Source: Streptomyces tubercidicus
GTDB lineage: Bacteria > Actinomycetota > Actinomycetes > Streptomycetales > Streptomycetaceae
Length of the DNA stretch: 64,000 bases
Direction of reading: 5' to 3'
Assembly: GCF_027497495.1 (NCBI RefSeq)
Contig: NZ_CP114205.1
Span: 1,798,001-1,862,000 of the forward strand
Shown here piece by piece: positions 25,290-37,240 of this stretch; positions within the stretch are counted from its first letter, which is position 1; each line of letters opens with the position of its first letter. The notes beneath the pieces were generated by a model that was not told where the DNA came from, made no database searches, and saw nothing but the letters and a program-made list of their open reading frames with translations. Position numbers and translations under genes: made by a program.

Positions 25290-28200
25290 GTGCGGCTCAG
25301 ACACCGGCACAGTCCACTACGGGCGATCGCCCGCCCCGCCGCCCTCGTGGCGGCGGCTCTGCTCGTCCTCACCGCGCCCGGCCCGGCCCAGGCCGCGCCA
25401 CCCCAACCGCCGCAAGGCACAGCGGAGTTCAGCTCGTCCTTCGAATCCGGCGAACCCCGGCCGGACTGGACCGACACCGTCGAGACCGGCCCCGACGGAA
25501 AGCCCCGGACCTCCGGGGTCACCCCGGAGACCACCCCCGGGACACCCGGGATGACCACCACGACCGACACCGGCCCCCGCGACTCCCCCACCGCCAAGGC
25601 GCACGCCGGCTTCAGCGGAGGCCATGCGCTGCGCTACGCCGGTACCCACAGCGCCCACGGCCGCGGCTACTCGTACAACAAGATCTTCGACGTCGATGTC
25701 CCGGTCACCGCTGCCACTTCGCTCTCCTACAAGATCTTCCCCGAGATGGCGCAGCGCGATCCGGACTACCCGGCGACCCATGCCGCCGTCGATCTGGCCT
25801 TCACCGACGGTACGTACCTCAGCGAGCTGTCCGCCGTCGACCAGCACGGCACGCCGCTGACGCCCCGGGGCCAGGCCGCCGCCAAGACGCTCTTGGTCAA
25901 TCAGTGGAACAACCGGGAGGCGCGGATCGGCGCGGTCGCCGCGGGCAAGACCGTCGACCGGATCCTGGTCGGCTATGACGCCCCGTCGGCGCCGGGGACC
26001 GCACCAGCCTTCCGCGGCTGGATCGATGACCTCACCCTCGCGCCGAAGGCCCCCGACAAGCCGCTCGCCCATCTCGCCGACTACGCGGTCACCACCCGCG
26101 GCACGCTCTCCAGCGGCAGCTTCTCGCGCGGCAACACCTTCCCCGCCACCGCGGTCCCCAACGGCTTCAACTTCTGGACCCCGGTCACCAACGCGGGCTC
26201 CTCCGACTGGCTCTACGAGTACGCACGGAAGAACAACGCCGACAACCTCCCCACCCTCCAGGCGTTCAGCGCCAGCCATGAGCCGAGCCCGTGGATGGGC
26301 GACCGGCAGACCTTCCAGGTCATGCCGTCCGCCGCGGCCGGTACCCCGGACGCCTCGCGCACCGGCCGGGCGCTGCCGTTCCACCACGCCAACGAGACGG
26401 CCCGGCCGCACTACTACGGCGTGACCTTCGACAACGGCCTCAAAACGGAGATCACCCCCACCGACCATGCCGCGCTGATGCGGTTCACCTTCCCCGGCGA
26501 CCGGGCGAGCCTGATCTTCGACAACGTCAACAACAAGGGCGGGCTGAGCCTGGACACCGGGCGCGGGATCGTCACCGGCTTCTCCGACGTCAAGAGCGGA
26601 CTGTCCGTCGGCGCCACCCGGCTGTTCGTCTACGGCACCTTCGACGCCCCGGTCACCGGCGGCGGCAGGCTCGACGGCGGGGGCGGCAAGGACGTCACCG
26701 GCTATCTCCGCTTCCGGCCCGGCGCGGACCGCACCGTGACGATGCGGATCGCGACCTCGCTGGTCAGCGTGGACCAGGCGAAGGCGAATCTGACCCGGGA
26801 GATTCCCGACGGCGCGACCTTCGCCGGCGTCAGGGACCGGGCGCGGTCGCAGTGGGACGGCCTGCTGGGCCGTATCGAGGTCGAGGGCGCGAGCCGCGAT
26901 CAGCTCACCACCCTCTACTCCAACCTCTACCGGCTCTACCTCTATCCCAACTCCGGCTTCGAGCGGGTCGGTTCGCGCAGCCGCTACGCCAGCCCGTTCT
27001 CGCCGCAGACCGGCCAGGACACCCCGACCCACACCGGCTCGAAGATCGTCGACGGTGAGGTGTATGTCAACAACGGCTTCTGGGACACCTACCGGACGAC
27101 CTGGCCGGCCTATTCCCTGCTCACCCCGAAGCGTGCGGGGAAAATGGTCGACGGCTTCGTCCAGCAGTACAAGGACGGCGGCTGGATCTCCCGCTGGTCC
27201 TCGCCCGGCTATGCGGATCTGATGACCGGGACGAGTTCCGATGTGGCGTTCGCCGACGCCTATGTCAAGGGGGTGGAATTCGATGCCGAGGCGGCCTATG
27301 CCGCGGCCGTCAAGAACGCCACCGTCGCCCCGCCGCATCCCGGAGTCGGCCGCAAGGGCATGACCACCTCCCCCTTCCTCGGCTATACGAGCACCGATAC
27401 CCGCGAGGGCATGTCCTGGGCACTGGAGGGCTACCTCAATGACTTCGGTATCGCCCGTATGGGCAAGGCGCTGTACGAGAAGACGAAAAAGCCCCGCTAC
27501 AAGGAAGAATCGGCCTATTTCCTGAGCCGCGCGCAGAACTACGTCAAGCACTTCGACCGCCGGGTCGGCTTCTTCCAGGGCAGGGACGCCCGGGGCAACT
27601 GGCGGCTGCCGCCGGCCACCTTCGACCCCCGGGTCTGGGGCCACGACTACACCGAGACCAACGCCTGGACCTTCGCGTTCACCGCACCGCAGGACACCCG
27701 GGGCCTGGCCAACCTCTACGGCGGCCGGGCCGCCCTGGCCAAGAAGCTGGACGCCTACTTCTCCACCCCGGAGACCGCGTCCAAGGAATTCGCCGGCTCC
27801 TACGGTCAGGTGATCCATGAAATGACCGAGGCCCGCGACACCCGGATGGGTATGTACGGGCACAGCAATCAGCCCTCGCATCACATCGCCTATGTCTATG
27901 ACGCGGCGGGACAGCCCTGGAAGACCCAGGAAAAGGTCCGCGAGGCGCTGTCCCGGCTCTACCTCGGCAGTGAGATCGGCCAGGGATATCCGGGCGACGA
28001 GGACAACGGCGAGATGTCCGCGTGGTACGTCTTCAGCGCGCTCGGTTTCTACCCGCTGGTGATGGGCCAGGGCGAATACGCGGTGGGCTCCCCGCTCTTC
28101 ACCAAGGCCACGGTCCACCTGGAGAACGGCCGCGATCTCACCGTCAACGCCCCGCGCAACAACGCCCGCAATGTCTATGTCCAGGGCCTCCGGGTGAACG

Positions 28201-28697
28201 GCAAAGCCTGGAACTCCACCGCGCTGCCGCACCGGCTCCTCGCCCGCGGCGGCACCCTGGACTTCACCATGGGCGACCGGCCGTCCGCCTGGGGCACCGG
28301 AGCGCACGCCGCCCCGGCCTCGATCACCCAGGACGACCGGGTACCCGCCCCGCCGCAGGACATGACCGGCCCCGGCGGCGGCCCGCTCTTCGACGACACC
28401 TCCGCCACCTCGGCCGAACTGACCGGTACCCCGGTCGCCCTGACCCGGCCCGCGCGGGTCACCTCGTACACCCTCACCTCGGCGGACCGTGCCAAGGCCC
28501 CGGCCGGCTGGACCCTGGAGGGCTCCCCGGACGGAAAGCGCTGGACCCGGCTGGACCACCGCGACGGCGAGTCCTTCACCTGGGACCAGCAGACCCGGGT
28601 GTTCGCCGTCCCGCAGCCCGGCGCGTACCGGCACTACCGGCTGGTGCCCGGCGGCACCGGCACCCTCGCCGAGATCGAGCTGCTCGGGACGCCGTAA
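25290..28697 (+). CDS. secreted GH92 family glycoside hydrolase with Gln at the acid position
   Basis: A 1135-residue exported enzyme. Signal peptide 1-35 (cleavage after AQA), a jelly-roll CBM-like module about 44-265, the GH92 catalytic region about 270-1000, and a C-terminal F5/8-type discoidin-like module about 1035-1135. GH92 enzymes are calcium-dependent inverting exo-alpha-mannosidases. The base-side motif GDEDNGEMSAWY is intact (D903, D905). The acid motif, normally GNEPSHH, reads SNQPSHH, so residue 861 is Gln (codon CAG at 27870-27872). From memory, Gln at this place marks GH92 members that cleave mannose-1-phospho-6-mannose linkages, where no acid is needed. GTG 25290 is chosen because GAGAGG lies six bases upstream and it starts a proper signal peptide. 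It is divergent from ngcEFG and convergent with acnA. Confidence 0.85.
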   Translation: MRLRHRHSPLRAIARPAALVAAALLVLTAPGPAQAAPPQPPQGTAEFSSSFESGEPRPDWTDTVETGPDGKPRTSGVTPETTPGTPGMTTTTDTGPRDSPTAKAHAGFSGGHALRYAGTHSAHGRGYSYNKIFDVDVPVTAATSLSYKIFPEMAQRDPDYPATHAAVDLAFTDGTYLSELSAVDQHGTPLTPRGQAAAKTLLVNQWNNREARIGAVAAGKTVDRILVGYDAPSAPGTAPAFRGWIDDLTLAPKAPDKPLAHLADYAVTTRGTLSSGSFSRGNTFPATAVPNGFNFWTPVTNAGSSDWLYEYARKNNADNLPTLQAFSASHEPSPWMGDRQTFQVMPSAAAGTPDASRTGRALPFHHANETARPHYYGVTFDNGLKTEITPTDHAALMRFTFPGDRASLIFDNVNNKGGLSLDTGRGIVTGFSDVKSGLSVGATRLFVYGTFDAPVTGGGRLDGGGGKDVTGYLRFRPGADRTVTMRIATSLVSVDQAKANLTREIPDGATFAGVRDRARSQWDGLLGRIEVEGASRDQLTTLYSNLYRLYLYPNSGFERVGSRSRYASPFSPQTGQDTPTHTGSKIVDGEVYVNNGFWDTYRTTWPAYSLLTPKRAGKMVDGFVQQYKDGGWISRWSSPGYADLMTGTSSDVAFADAYVKGVEFDAEAAYAAAVKNATVAPPHPGVGRKGMTTSPFLGYTSTDTREGMSWALEGYLNDFGIARMGKALYEKTKKPRYKEESAYFLSRAQNYVKHFDRRVGFFQGRDARGNWRLPPATFDPRVWGHDYTETNAWTFAFTAPQDTRGLANLYGGRAALAKKLDAYFSTPETASKEFAGSYGQVIHEMTEARDTRMGMYGHSNQPSHHIAYVYDAAGQPWKTQEKVREALSRLYLGSEIGQGYPGDEDNGEMSAWYVFSALGFYPLVMGQGEYAVGSPLFTKATVHLENGRDLTVNAPRNNARNVYVQGLRVNGKAWNSTALPHRLLARGGTLDFTMGDRPSAWGTGAHAAPASITQDDRVPAPPQDMTGPGGGPLFDDTSATSAELTGTPVALTRPARVTSYTLTSADRAKAPAGWTLEGSPDGKRWTRLDHRDGESFTWDQQTRVFAVPQPGAYRHYRLVPGGTGTLAEIELLGTP

Positions 28698-28728
28698 CCC
28701 CAAGGGCCGGTGAAGCCCGGACACGCGG

Positions 28729-28766
28729 ACGGGCCGCACCCCCTCGACCGAGGGAGTGCGGCCCGT
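28729..28766. terminator. bidirectional terminator between GH92 and acnA
   Basis: ACGGGCCGCAC-c-CCCTC pairs with GAGGG-a-GTGCGGCCCGT around GACC: a 16-bp stem with one mismatch, midway between two convergent genes. Confidence 0.8.
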
Positions 28767-28784
28767 TGTGCTGCCCGCCGGGAC

Positions 28785-31599
<2,815 letters not shown>

Positions 31600-31630
31600 C
31601 TGGCGCGGCAGCGGTACGCCTCTCGGCAGA

Positions 31631-31648
31631 TATCTCGATGTCGAGATA
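31631..31648. promoter_or_regulatory. 18-bp perfect palindrome upstream of acnA, candidate TamR operator
   Basis: TATCTCGATGTCGAGATA is two exact 8-bp arms around TG, 132-149 bases before acnA. Sites of this form are bound by MarR-family proteins. In S. coelicolor the MarR protein TamR, which senses trans-aconitate, regulates the aconitase gene. No MarR gene is nearby. The region 31649-31850 shows no further gene before the AhpD-like gene. Confidence 0.55.
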
Positions 31649-31865
31649 ACTCTAATACATCGCCGCGTCCTGGTCATGCCCTGGCCGGGGTGCGCTGTGC
31701 CCGCGATGTTTGATCCGGATCACCGAAGGCCGCCGGTCCGTACCGCGTCGCGCGAGAAAAAGCGCAGGTCAGGCAGCCATGTCACATTCTGCCGAGCCGA
31801 TCCGTCGTGATGTGTGCAAGCCCTGACACGCAGGTGCGCGAGCACTGCACACTGAGGAGATCACC

Positions 31866-32339
31866 ATGAGTGCCCGTTTGGACGCCTTCAGCAGCCCGAC
31901 CGTAGGCAAGGTCTTCAAGCACATCATCGCGGCAGGCAAGGTGCTGGAGGACTCGACGCTGCCGATCGCGACGCAGGAGCTGGTGCGGCTGCGCGGCAGC
32001 CAGATCAACGGGTGTGGTTTCTGCACCGATATGCACAGCAAGGACGCCGCCGCTGCCGGTGAGACCTCGGTACGCCTCCACCTGGTCGCGGCCTGGCGGG
32101 AGGCCACCGTCTTCACCGAGGCCGAACGGGCCGCCCTGGAGCTGACCGAGCAGGGCACCCGTATCGCGGACGCGGCCGGCGGGGTCACGGACGAGGCATG
32201 GGCGAACGCCGCCAAGCACTACGACGAGGAGCAGCTGGCCGCCCTGGTGTGCGCGATCGCCCTGATCAACGCCTTCAACCGGGCGAATGTCATGATCCAG
32301 CAGCCCGCGGGGGACTACCGGCCGGGCCAGTTCGGCTGA
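31866..32339 (+). CDS. carboxymuconolactone decarboxylase / AhpD-family protein
   Basis: A 157-residue helical protein. The signature NGCGFCTDMHSKDA carries the AhpD-type redox pair C50 and C53 with H57, so a peroxidase- or disulfide-linked role is more likely than lactone decarboxylation. GAGGAG stands seven bases before ATG. It is divergent from acnA, sharing a regulatory region, which would fit a role in oxidative stress. The DUF664 gene follows after 67 bases. Its partner reductase is unknown. Confidence 0.85.
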   Translation: MSARLDAFSSPTVGKVFKHIIAAGKVLEDSTLPIATQELVRLRGSQINGCGFCTDMHSKDAAAAGETSVRLHLVAAWREATVFTEAERAALELTEQGTRIADAAGGVTDEAWANAAKHYDEEQLAALVCAIALINAFNRANVMIQQPAGDYRPGQFG

Positions 32340-32406
32340 TCCGGGGTACCTGGCCGGGGCGGGAAAAGGCGGCGAGCGGAGGCCGGGCGAGCGGCAGACT
32401 GCCCTC

Positions 32407-33003
32407 ATGACTGCCGCTTCGGATCCCAGGACCGACCTCCGCCGCTACCTCCAGTCCGCCCGCGATGCCCTGCTGTGGAAGCTCGAAGGGCTCTCGGAGT
32501 ACGACATCCGCCGCCCGCTGACACCGACCGGTACCAACCTCCTGGGCATGGTGAAACACGTGGCCAGTGTGGAACTGGGCTACCTCGGCGACACCTTCGG
32601 ACGCCCGTCCGGAGAGCCGCTGCCCTGGCTCGAAGACGCTGCCGAGACCAACGCGGATATGTGGGTCACCGCCGACGAGTCACGTCAGCAGATCGTGGAG
32701 CTGTACCGCCGGGCGTGGGCACACTCCGACGCGACCCTGGACGCGCTGGCGCTGGACACGGTGGGCAGGGTTCCGTGGTGGCCGAGCGGCAAGGGCGAGG
32801 TGACGCTGCATCACGCCGTGGTGCGCGTGATCGCCGATACGCACCGGCACGCCGGGCACGCCGACATCCTCCGGGAACTCATGGACGGTGCCGTGGGGAT
32901 GAACCAGGGCAACGACAGCATGGTGCCGGGCGACTCGGCGTGGTGGGAGGACTACCGGAACCGGGTGGAGCGGGCGGCTCAGGAGGCCGGCGGGGAGGCG
33001 TAG
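32407..33003 (+). CDS. DinB / DUF664 family protein
   Basis: A 198-residue four-helix-bundle protein of the DinB superfamily. The three metal-ligand histidines expected are visible: VKHVASVELGYL, then DTHRHAGHADILREL. In actinobacteria, DUF664 and related members include mycothiol-dependent transferases, so thiol transfer for detoxification is a reasonable guess and no more. The ATG at 32407 lacks a strong ribosome binding site (GGCGAGCGGCAG upstream). It is convergent with the SDR gene, four bases between the stops. Confidence 0.8.
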   Translation: MTAASDPRTDLRRYLQSARDALLWKLEGLSEYDIRRPLTPTGTNLLGMVKHVASVELGYLGDTFGRPSGEPLPWLEDAAETNADMWVTADESRQQIVELYRRAWAHSDATLDALALDTVGRVPWWPSGKGEVTLHHAVVRVIADTHRHAGHADILRELMDGAVGMNQGNDSMVPGDSAWWEDYRNRVERAAQEAGGEA

Positions 33004-33007
33004 CCGG

Positions 33008-33958
33008 TCACTCGGGGCCGAGGACCGGGTCGACGCCGGTCAGATCGCGGCTGGCGGTCCACAGTCGCGCGGCGGTACCGGCGTCGGCCAGGTGGTCCCA
33101 GAGGGGCTCGGTCACGGGTCTGCCTCGCAGGCCGAAAACCCGGGGCCCCCACAGCTGGCCGCCGCGCACGTCCGGGTCGAGCACCGCCCGTACGGCGGGC
33201 CACGCCCCGGATTCCTTGCCCTGGACGAAGAGGCCGAGCGGCAGCCCGCGCAGCCGCTCACCCGTGGAACGGACCCGGACCGGCGGGCGGGAGGGGGTGA
33301 GCGAGTCGAGCGCGCCGCCGGGATGGGCCACCACGCTGAGCGTCGCGCTGCCCGCAGCGCGCAGCTGGCGGTCCAGCTCGACGCCGAAGAGCATCTGTGC
33401 CAGCTTCGAGCGCCCATAGGTGCGCTTGGGGCGGTAGTCGTGGGCGCTCTGGAGATCGTCGAGATCCAGGCGTTCGGACTTGGCTGCGAAGCTGCCGGTG
33501 GTCACGATCCGGCTCTCCGGTGTGGCCGCGAGCAGGGGGGCCAGCCACCCGGTCAGGGCGAAGTGCCCCAGGTGGTTGGTCGCGAACATCAGCTCATGGC
33601 CGTCCCTGGTTTCCCGGCGCGGAGGGTGGTCGAGCGCCACTCCGGCGTTGTGGACGACCGCGTCGAGACGGTCCAGCCCGAGCGCGGCCACCGACGTCCT
33701 GAGCGAGGCCGGATCGGCCAGGTCCAGACGCAGATGCCGCACGCTGGCACCGGGCACGCGGGCGCGGATCGAAGCGGTCGCGGCTTCGGCCTTCGCCGGG
33801 TCGCGGCTGCCGAGCACGACCGTGGCCCCGGTGCCGGCGAGCTGCTCGGCGACGAAGTACCCGATGCCCGCGTTGCCGCCGGTGACCAGGAAGTTCTTGC
33901 CCTCGGCGGACGGGAGCCGGTGGACGTCCCACTCCTGGGTATTGCCTGCGGAGACCAT
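33008..33958 (-). CDS. short-chain dehydrogenase/reductase
   Basis: A 316-residue SDR with the cofactor motif TGGNAGIGYFVAEQL, NAGV, and the catalytic Tyr/Lys in RTYGRSKLAQML, preceded by a Ser in VTTGSFAAKSE. The arginine after the first strand (LGSRDPAKAEA) suggests NADP(H). It belongs to the retinol-dehydrogenase/WW-oxidoreductase-like group; the substrate is unknown. ATG at 33958 has AAAGGAA seven bases upstream; further upstream starts add only an Arg/Ser-rich string. It is divergent from the MFS gene. Confidence 0.82.
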   Translation of the reverse strand: MVSAGNTQEWDVHRLPSAEGKNFLVTGGNAGIGYFVAEQLAGTGATVVLGSRDPAKAEAATASIRARVPGASVRHLRLDLADPASLRTSVAALGLDRLDAVVHNAGVALDHPPRRETRDGHELMFATNHLGHFALTGWLAPLLAATPESRIVTTGSFAAKSERLDLDDLQSAHDYRPKRTYGRSKLAQMLFGVELDRQLRAAGSATLSVVAHPGGALDSLTPSRPPVRVRSTGERLRGLPLGLFVQGKESGAWPAVRAVLDPDVRGGQLWGPRVFGLRGRPVTEPLWDHLADAGTAARLWTASRDLTGVDPVLGPE

Positions 33959-34208
33959 CGCGGGTTCCTTTCTGTCGGACCGGTCCGGCGGCGACCGCGA
34001 CCGGGACCGCATCCTTCTCAGCGGTGCCGTCCGTGCCTACGGTCCCGGAGGCGGCCGACAGCGCGCCGACAGTCCGCTGTCCGCCGCCGACAGCGGGCCG
34101 ACACGACACGTATGTGCCCTCAAAGCGGCGCGCCGACGGCGGAGCCCGTCCCCGCCCGATGCCCGGAATCCCGCACACGGGCACCCCTCCGGCTCCTACG
34201 CTGACGCC

Positions 34209-35540
34209 GTGACGGCTACCCCCGAACCCGCGCCCCCTCGCCCGTCCTTACCCGCCGACACGGCCCCACCAGCTGCCGCTCCGCCGCCTGCCGCCCCACC
34301 ACTTGCCGCCCCACCAGCTGCCGTCACACCACCTGCCGCTCCGCCCCTCTGGCGCGACCGGCGGTTCGTGCTGCTGGCCTCCGCCCGCACCATCTCGGTC
34401 CTCGGGAACGGCTTCGCCCGGGTGGCGCTGTCCTTCGCGGTGCTGGCGCTACCGGGGGCGGGCCCCGGGCAGCTGTCGCTGGTGCTGGCCTGTCAGGCGG
34501 TGCCACAGCTGCTGTTCGTCCTCGCGGGCGGGGTGATCGCGGACCGGATGTCACGCTCCCGGCTGATGGTCGTCACCGATCTCGTCGGCGCCGCCGCGTA
34601 CGCCGCACTCGCCGTCATGGTGCTGACCGGGCATGCCCCCCTACTTGCGCTCTGCGCACTGGCGGCGCTGGCGGGTACGGCCACCGCGCTGTTCTCCCCC
34701 GCGATGGACGGCGTCATTCCGCTGCTCGTCCCCGCCGCACGGCTCCAACAGGCGAACGGGCTGCTGCGGATCGGTATGAACAGCTCGATGCTGCTGGGGC
34801 TCGCGCTGTCCGGTGTGGCCGTCGCGGTCGTCGGAGCGGGCTGGGCGCTGGCGCTCAACGCCGCGTCGTTCGTGGTGAGCGCGCTGCTGATCCGGGGCCT
34901 CCGGCTGCCCCCGCGGGCCCGTACGGGGTCGTCGGGGTGGGCCGATCTGCGGGACGGCTGGCGGGAGTTCGCCGGGCGGCAGTGGCTGTGGGTGGTGGTC
35001 GCGCAGTACTCGGTCGTCGTCGCCGCGCTCAACGCCAATGCGGGGGTGCTGGGACCACTGATGGCCGAGGACGCGCTGGGCGGCGCACGGTCCTGGTCGC
35101 TGATCGTCGCCGCGCAGGCGCTGGGCACCCTCGCCGGCGCCGGGCTGGCCGCCCGCATCCGGGTGCGCCGCCCGGTACTGACCGCCGTACTGGCCACCTT
35201 CCCGCTCGCGCTCCCGATCGCGCTGCTCGGCCTACGGGCGCCGGTGCCGTGGATCGCACTCGCCATGTTCGGTTCGGGCATCGCCTTCGACATCTTCGGT
35301 GTGCTGTGGACGACGACCATCCAGCGGGAGGTCCCGGAGGCGGCACTGTCCCGCGTCAGCTCGTACGACTGGTTCGGCTCCCTGGCCTTCGCCCCGCTCG
35401 GCCTGCTGATCGCCGGGCCGGTCGCGGCACGGATCGGCGTCGGCCCCGCCCTCACCGGCTGCGCCGCCCTGATCGTCCTCGCCTCGGCCGCGGCCCTGCT
35501 CTCGCCCCAGGTACGCCGCGTCCGTACACCGGAGTTGTAG
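34209..35540 (+). CDS. MFS transporter (EntS-like exporter)
   Basis: A 443-residue major facilitator with 12 predicted helices, of the group annotated as enterobactin/multidrug exporters ([34 protein letters not shown] at helix 1; [19 protein letters not shown] as motif A). The first 45 residues are a Pro/Ala repeat ([12 protein letters not shown] and similar) encoded by an imperfect 18-bp tandem repeat at about 34265-34345; it varies easily by slippage. GTG at 34209 is the most likely start. No Shine-Dalgarno is visible; TACGCT at 34196-34201 would allow a leaderless message. Confidence 0.82.
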   Translation: MTATPEPAPPRPSLPADTAPPAAAPPPAAPPLAAPPAAVTPPAAPPLWRDRRFVLLASARTISVLGNGFARVALSFAVLALPGAGPGQLSLVLACQAVPQLLFVLAGGVIADRMSRSRLMVVTDLVGAAAYAALAVMVLTGHAPLLALCALAALAGTATALFSPAMDGVIPLLVPAARLQQANGLLRIGMNSSMLLGLALSGVAVAVVGAGWALALNAASFVVSALLIRGLRLPPRARTGSSGWADLRDGWREFAGRQWLWVVVAQYSVVVAALNANAGVLGPLMAEDALGGARSWSLIVAAQALGTLAGAGLAARIRVRRPVLTAVLATFPLALPIALLGLRAPVPWIALAMFGSGIAFDIFGVLWTTTIQREVPEAALSRVSSYDWFGSLAFAPLGLLIAGPVAARIGVGPALTGCAALIVLASAAALLSPQVRRVRTPEL

Positions 35541-35612
35541 CCGACGGGCGGGAATGCGGACAAATACGGAGCAAGCGAGAGGAGGGAGTAAGGGCGAGCC
35601 AATGTCAGCCCC

Positions 35613-35628
35613 ATCTCATATCTGAGAT
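35613..35628. promoter_or_regulatory. operator-like dyad overlapping the -10 region of the XRE-MurA gene
   Basis: ATCTCA-TATC-TGAGAT is a perfect dyad ending 11 bases before the ATG. The segment TGAGATAC sits where a -10 box would be for a leaderless transcript, and no Shine-Dalgarno is present. The gene's own helix-turn-helix could bind here. Confidence 0.5.
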
Positions 35629-35639
35629 ACGGTCACCCC

Positions 35640-37169
35640 ATGACAGACGACTACCTCGTACGTATCGGCAGGCTCATCCGTGACGCCCGGCAGCACCGTG
35701 GCTGGACACAGACGCAGCTCGCGGAGGCTCTGGGCACCAGCCAGAGCGCCGTCAACCGCATCGAACGCGGGAATCAGAACATCAGCCTTGAGATGATCGC
35801 CCGTATCGGCGAGGCTCTCGACAGTGAAATCGTCTCGCTCGGCTATGCCGGGCCGATGCATCTGCGGGTGGTCGGCGGACGCCGGCTCTCCGGCAGCATC
35901 GATGTGAAGACGAGCAAGAACGCGTGCGTGGCGCTGCTGTGCGCCACGCTGCTGAACGCGGGCCGCACAACTCTGCGCCGGGTGGCCCGTATTGAGGAGG
36001 TCTACCGCATCCTCGAAGTCCTGGGCAGCATCGGCGTACGGACCCGGTGGATCAACGACGGCAACGACCTGGAGATCATCCCGCCCGCCGAGCTCGACCT
36101 CGACTCGATGGACACCGAGGCGGCCCGCCGCACCCGCAGCGTCATCATGTTCCTCGGCCCGCTGCTGCACCGCATGGACCACTTCAAGCTGCCGTACGCG
36201 GGCGGCTGCGATCTCGGTACCCGCACCGTCACGCCCCACATGACGGCCCTGCGCCACTTCGGCCTGGAGATCACCGCGACCGACGGCACCTACATCGCCG
36301 AGGTGGACCGCAGCGTCGCCCCCAAGCGCGCGATCGTCCTGACCGAACGCGGCGACACCGTCACGGAGAACGCGCTGCTCGCCGCCGCCCGGCACGACGG
36401 CGTCACGGTCATCCGCAACGCCTCCTCCAACTACATGGTCCAGGACCTCTGCTTCTTCCTGGAGGAGCTGGGCGTCCGGGTCGACGGCATCGGCACCACC
36501 ACGCTCACCGTCCACGGCGCCGCGCACATCGAACGCGATGTGGACTTCGCGCCGTCCGAGGACCCGGTCGAGGCAATGAGCCTGCTGGCAGCGGCAGTTG
36601 TCACCGAGTCCGAGCTGACCATCCGCCGGGTCCCGGTGGAGTTCCTGGAGATCGAACTGGCCGTCCTCGAAGAGATGGGCCTGGACCACGAGCGCAGCGC
36701 GGAGTACGCGGCCGACAACGGCCGCACCCGCCTCATCGACCTGACGGTCCGCCCCTCCAAGCTCCAGGCCCCGATCGACAAGATCCACCCGATGCCCTTC
36801 CCGGGCCTCAACATCGACAACGTCCCCTTCTTCGCGGCCATCGCGGCCAGCGCCCAGGGCCAGACCCTCATCCACGACTGGGTCTACGACAACCGCGCCA
36901 TCTACCTGACGGACCTCAACCGCCTCGGCGCCCAGGTCAAACTCCTCGACCCACACCGCGTCCTGGTCGACGGCCCCACCCGCTGGCGCTCCTCAGAAAT
37001 GATGTGCCCCCCGGCCCTCCGCCCCGCCGTAGTAGTCCTCCTCGCCATGATGGCCGCCGAGGGCACCTCCGTCCTGCGCAACGTCTATGTCATCAACCGG
37101 GGTTACGAGGACTTGGCGGAACGGCTGAACTCTATTGGGGCGCAGATTGAGATCTTTCGGGATATTTGA
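35640..37169 (+). CDS. murA2: UDP-GlcNAc 1-carboxyvinyltransferase paralogue with N-terminal XRE domain
   Basis: A 509-residue fusion. Residues 8-64 are an XRE/Cro helix-turn-helix (WTQTQLAEALGTSQSAVNRIERGNQNIS). Residues about 72-505 are an EPSP-synthase-fold enzyme of the MurA type, which transfers enolpyruvate from PEP to UDP-GlcNAc, the first committed step of peptidoglycan synthesis. The PEP-reacting Cys is kept at 190 (AGGCDLGTRTVTPH), as are K93/N94 (TSKNACVAL). The MurA part is somewhat diverged, so either a second MurA or an aminosugar-sensing regulator is possible. From memory, S. coelicolor SCO5998 beside acnA is the counterpart. The start is ATG 35640, likely leaderless. Confidence 0.85.
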   Translation: MTDDYLVRIGRLIRDARQHRGWTQTQLAEALGTSQSAVNRIERGNQNISLEMIARIGEALDSEIVSLGYAGPMHLRVVGGRRLSGSIDVKTSKNACVALLCATLLNAGRTTLRRVARIEEVYRILEVLGSIGVRTRWINDGNDLEIIPPAELDLDSMDTEAARRTRSVIMFLGPLLHRMDHFKLPYAGGCDLGTRTVTPHMTALRHFGLEITATDGTYIAEVDRSVAPKRAIVLTERGDTVTENALLAAARHDGVTVIRNASSNYMVQDLCFFLEELGVRVDGIGTTTLTVHGAAHIERDVDFAPSEDPVEAMSLLAAAVVTESELTIRRVPVEFLEIELAVLEEMGLDHERSAEYAADNGRTRLIDLTVRPSKLQAPIDKIHPMPFPGLNIDNVPFFAAIAASAQGQTLIHDWVYDNRAIYLTDLNRLGAQVKLLDPHRVLVDGPTRWRSSEMMCPPALRPAVVVLLAMMAAEGTSVLRNVYVINRGYEDLAERLNSIGAQIEIFRDI

Positions 37170-37213
37170 CGTGACGATGCCGCCGCGCCCCGTGTGACCT
37201 GCACTGATGGGGT

Positions 37214-37237
37214 CAGAGGGGTGCGGCGGCCCCTCTG
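37214..37237. terminator. hairpin between convergent murA2 and ABC permease genes
   Basis: CAGAGGGG (37214-37221) and CCCCTCTG (37230-37237) form a perfect 8-bp stem with an 8-base loop between the two convergent stops. Confidence 0.6.
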
Positions 37238-37240
37238 GCC

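Noticed and set aside
25317..28739. An open frame of 1140 codons opposite the GH92 gene
   Set aside because: Same antisense artefact; the sense strand carries a signal peptide and all GH92 motifs.
33480..34208. Extension of the MFS gene upstream to 33480
   Set aside because: The added frame lies opposite the SDR gene and its start region; the transporter fold begins after the GTG at 34209.
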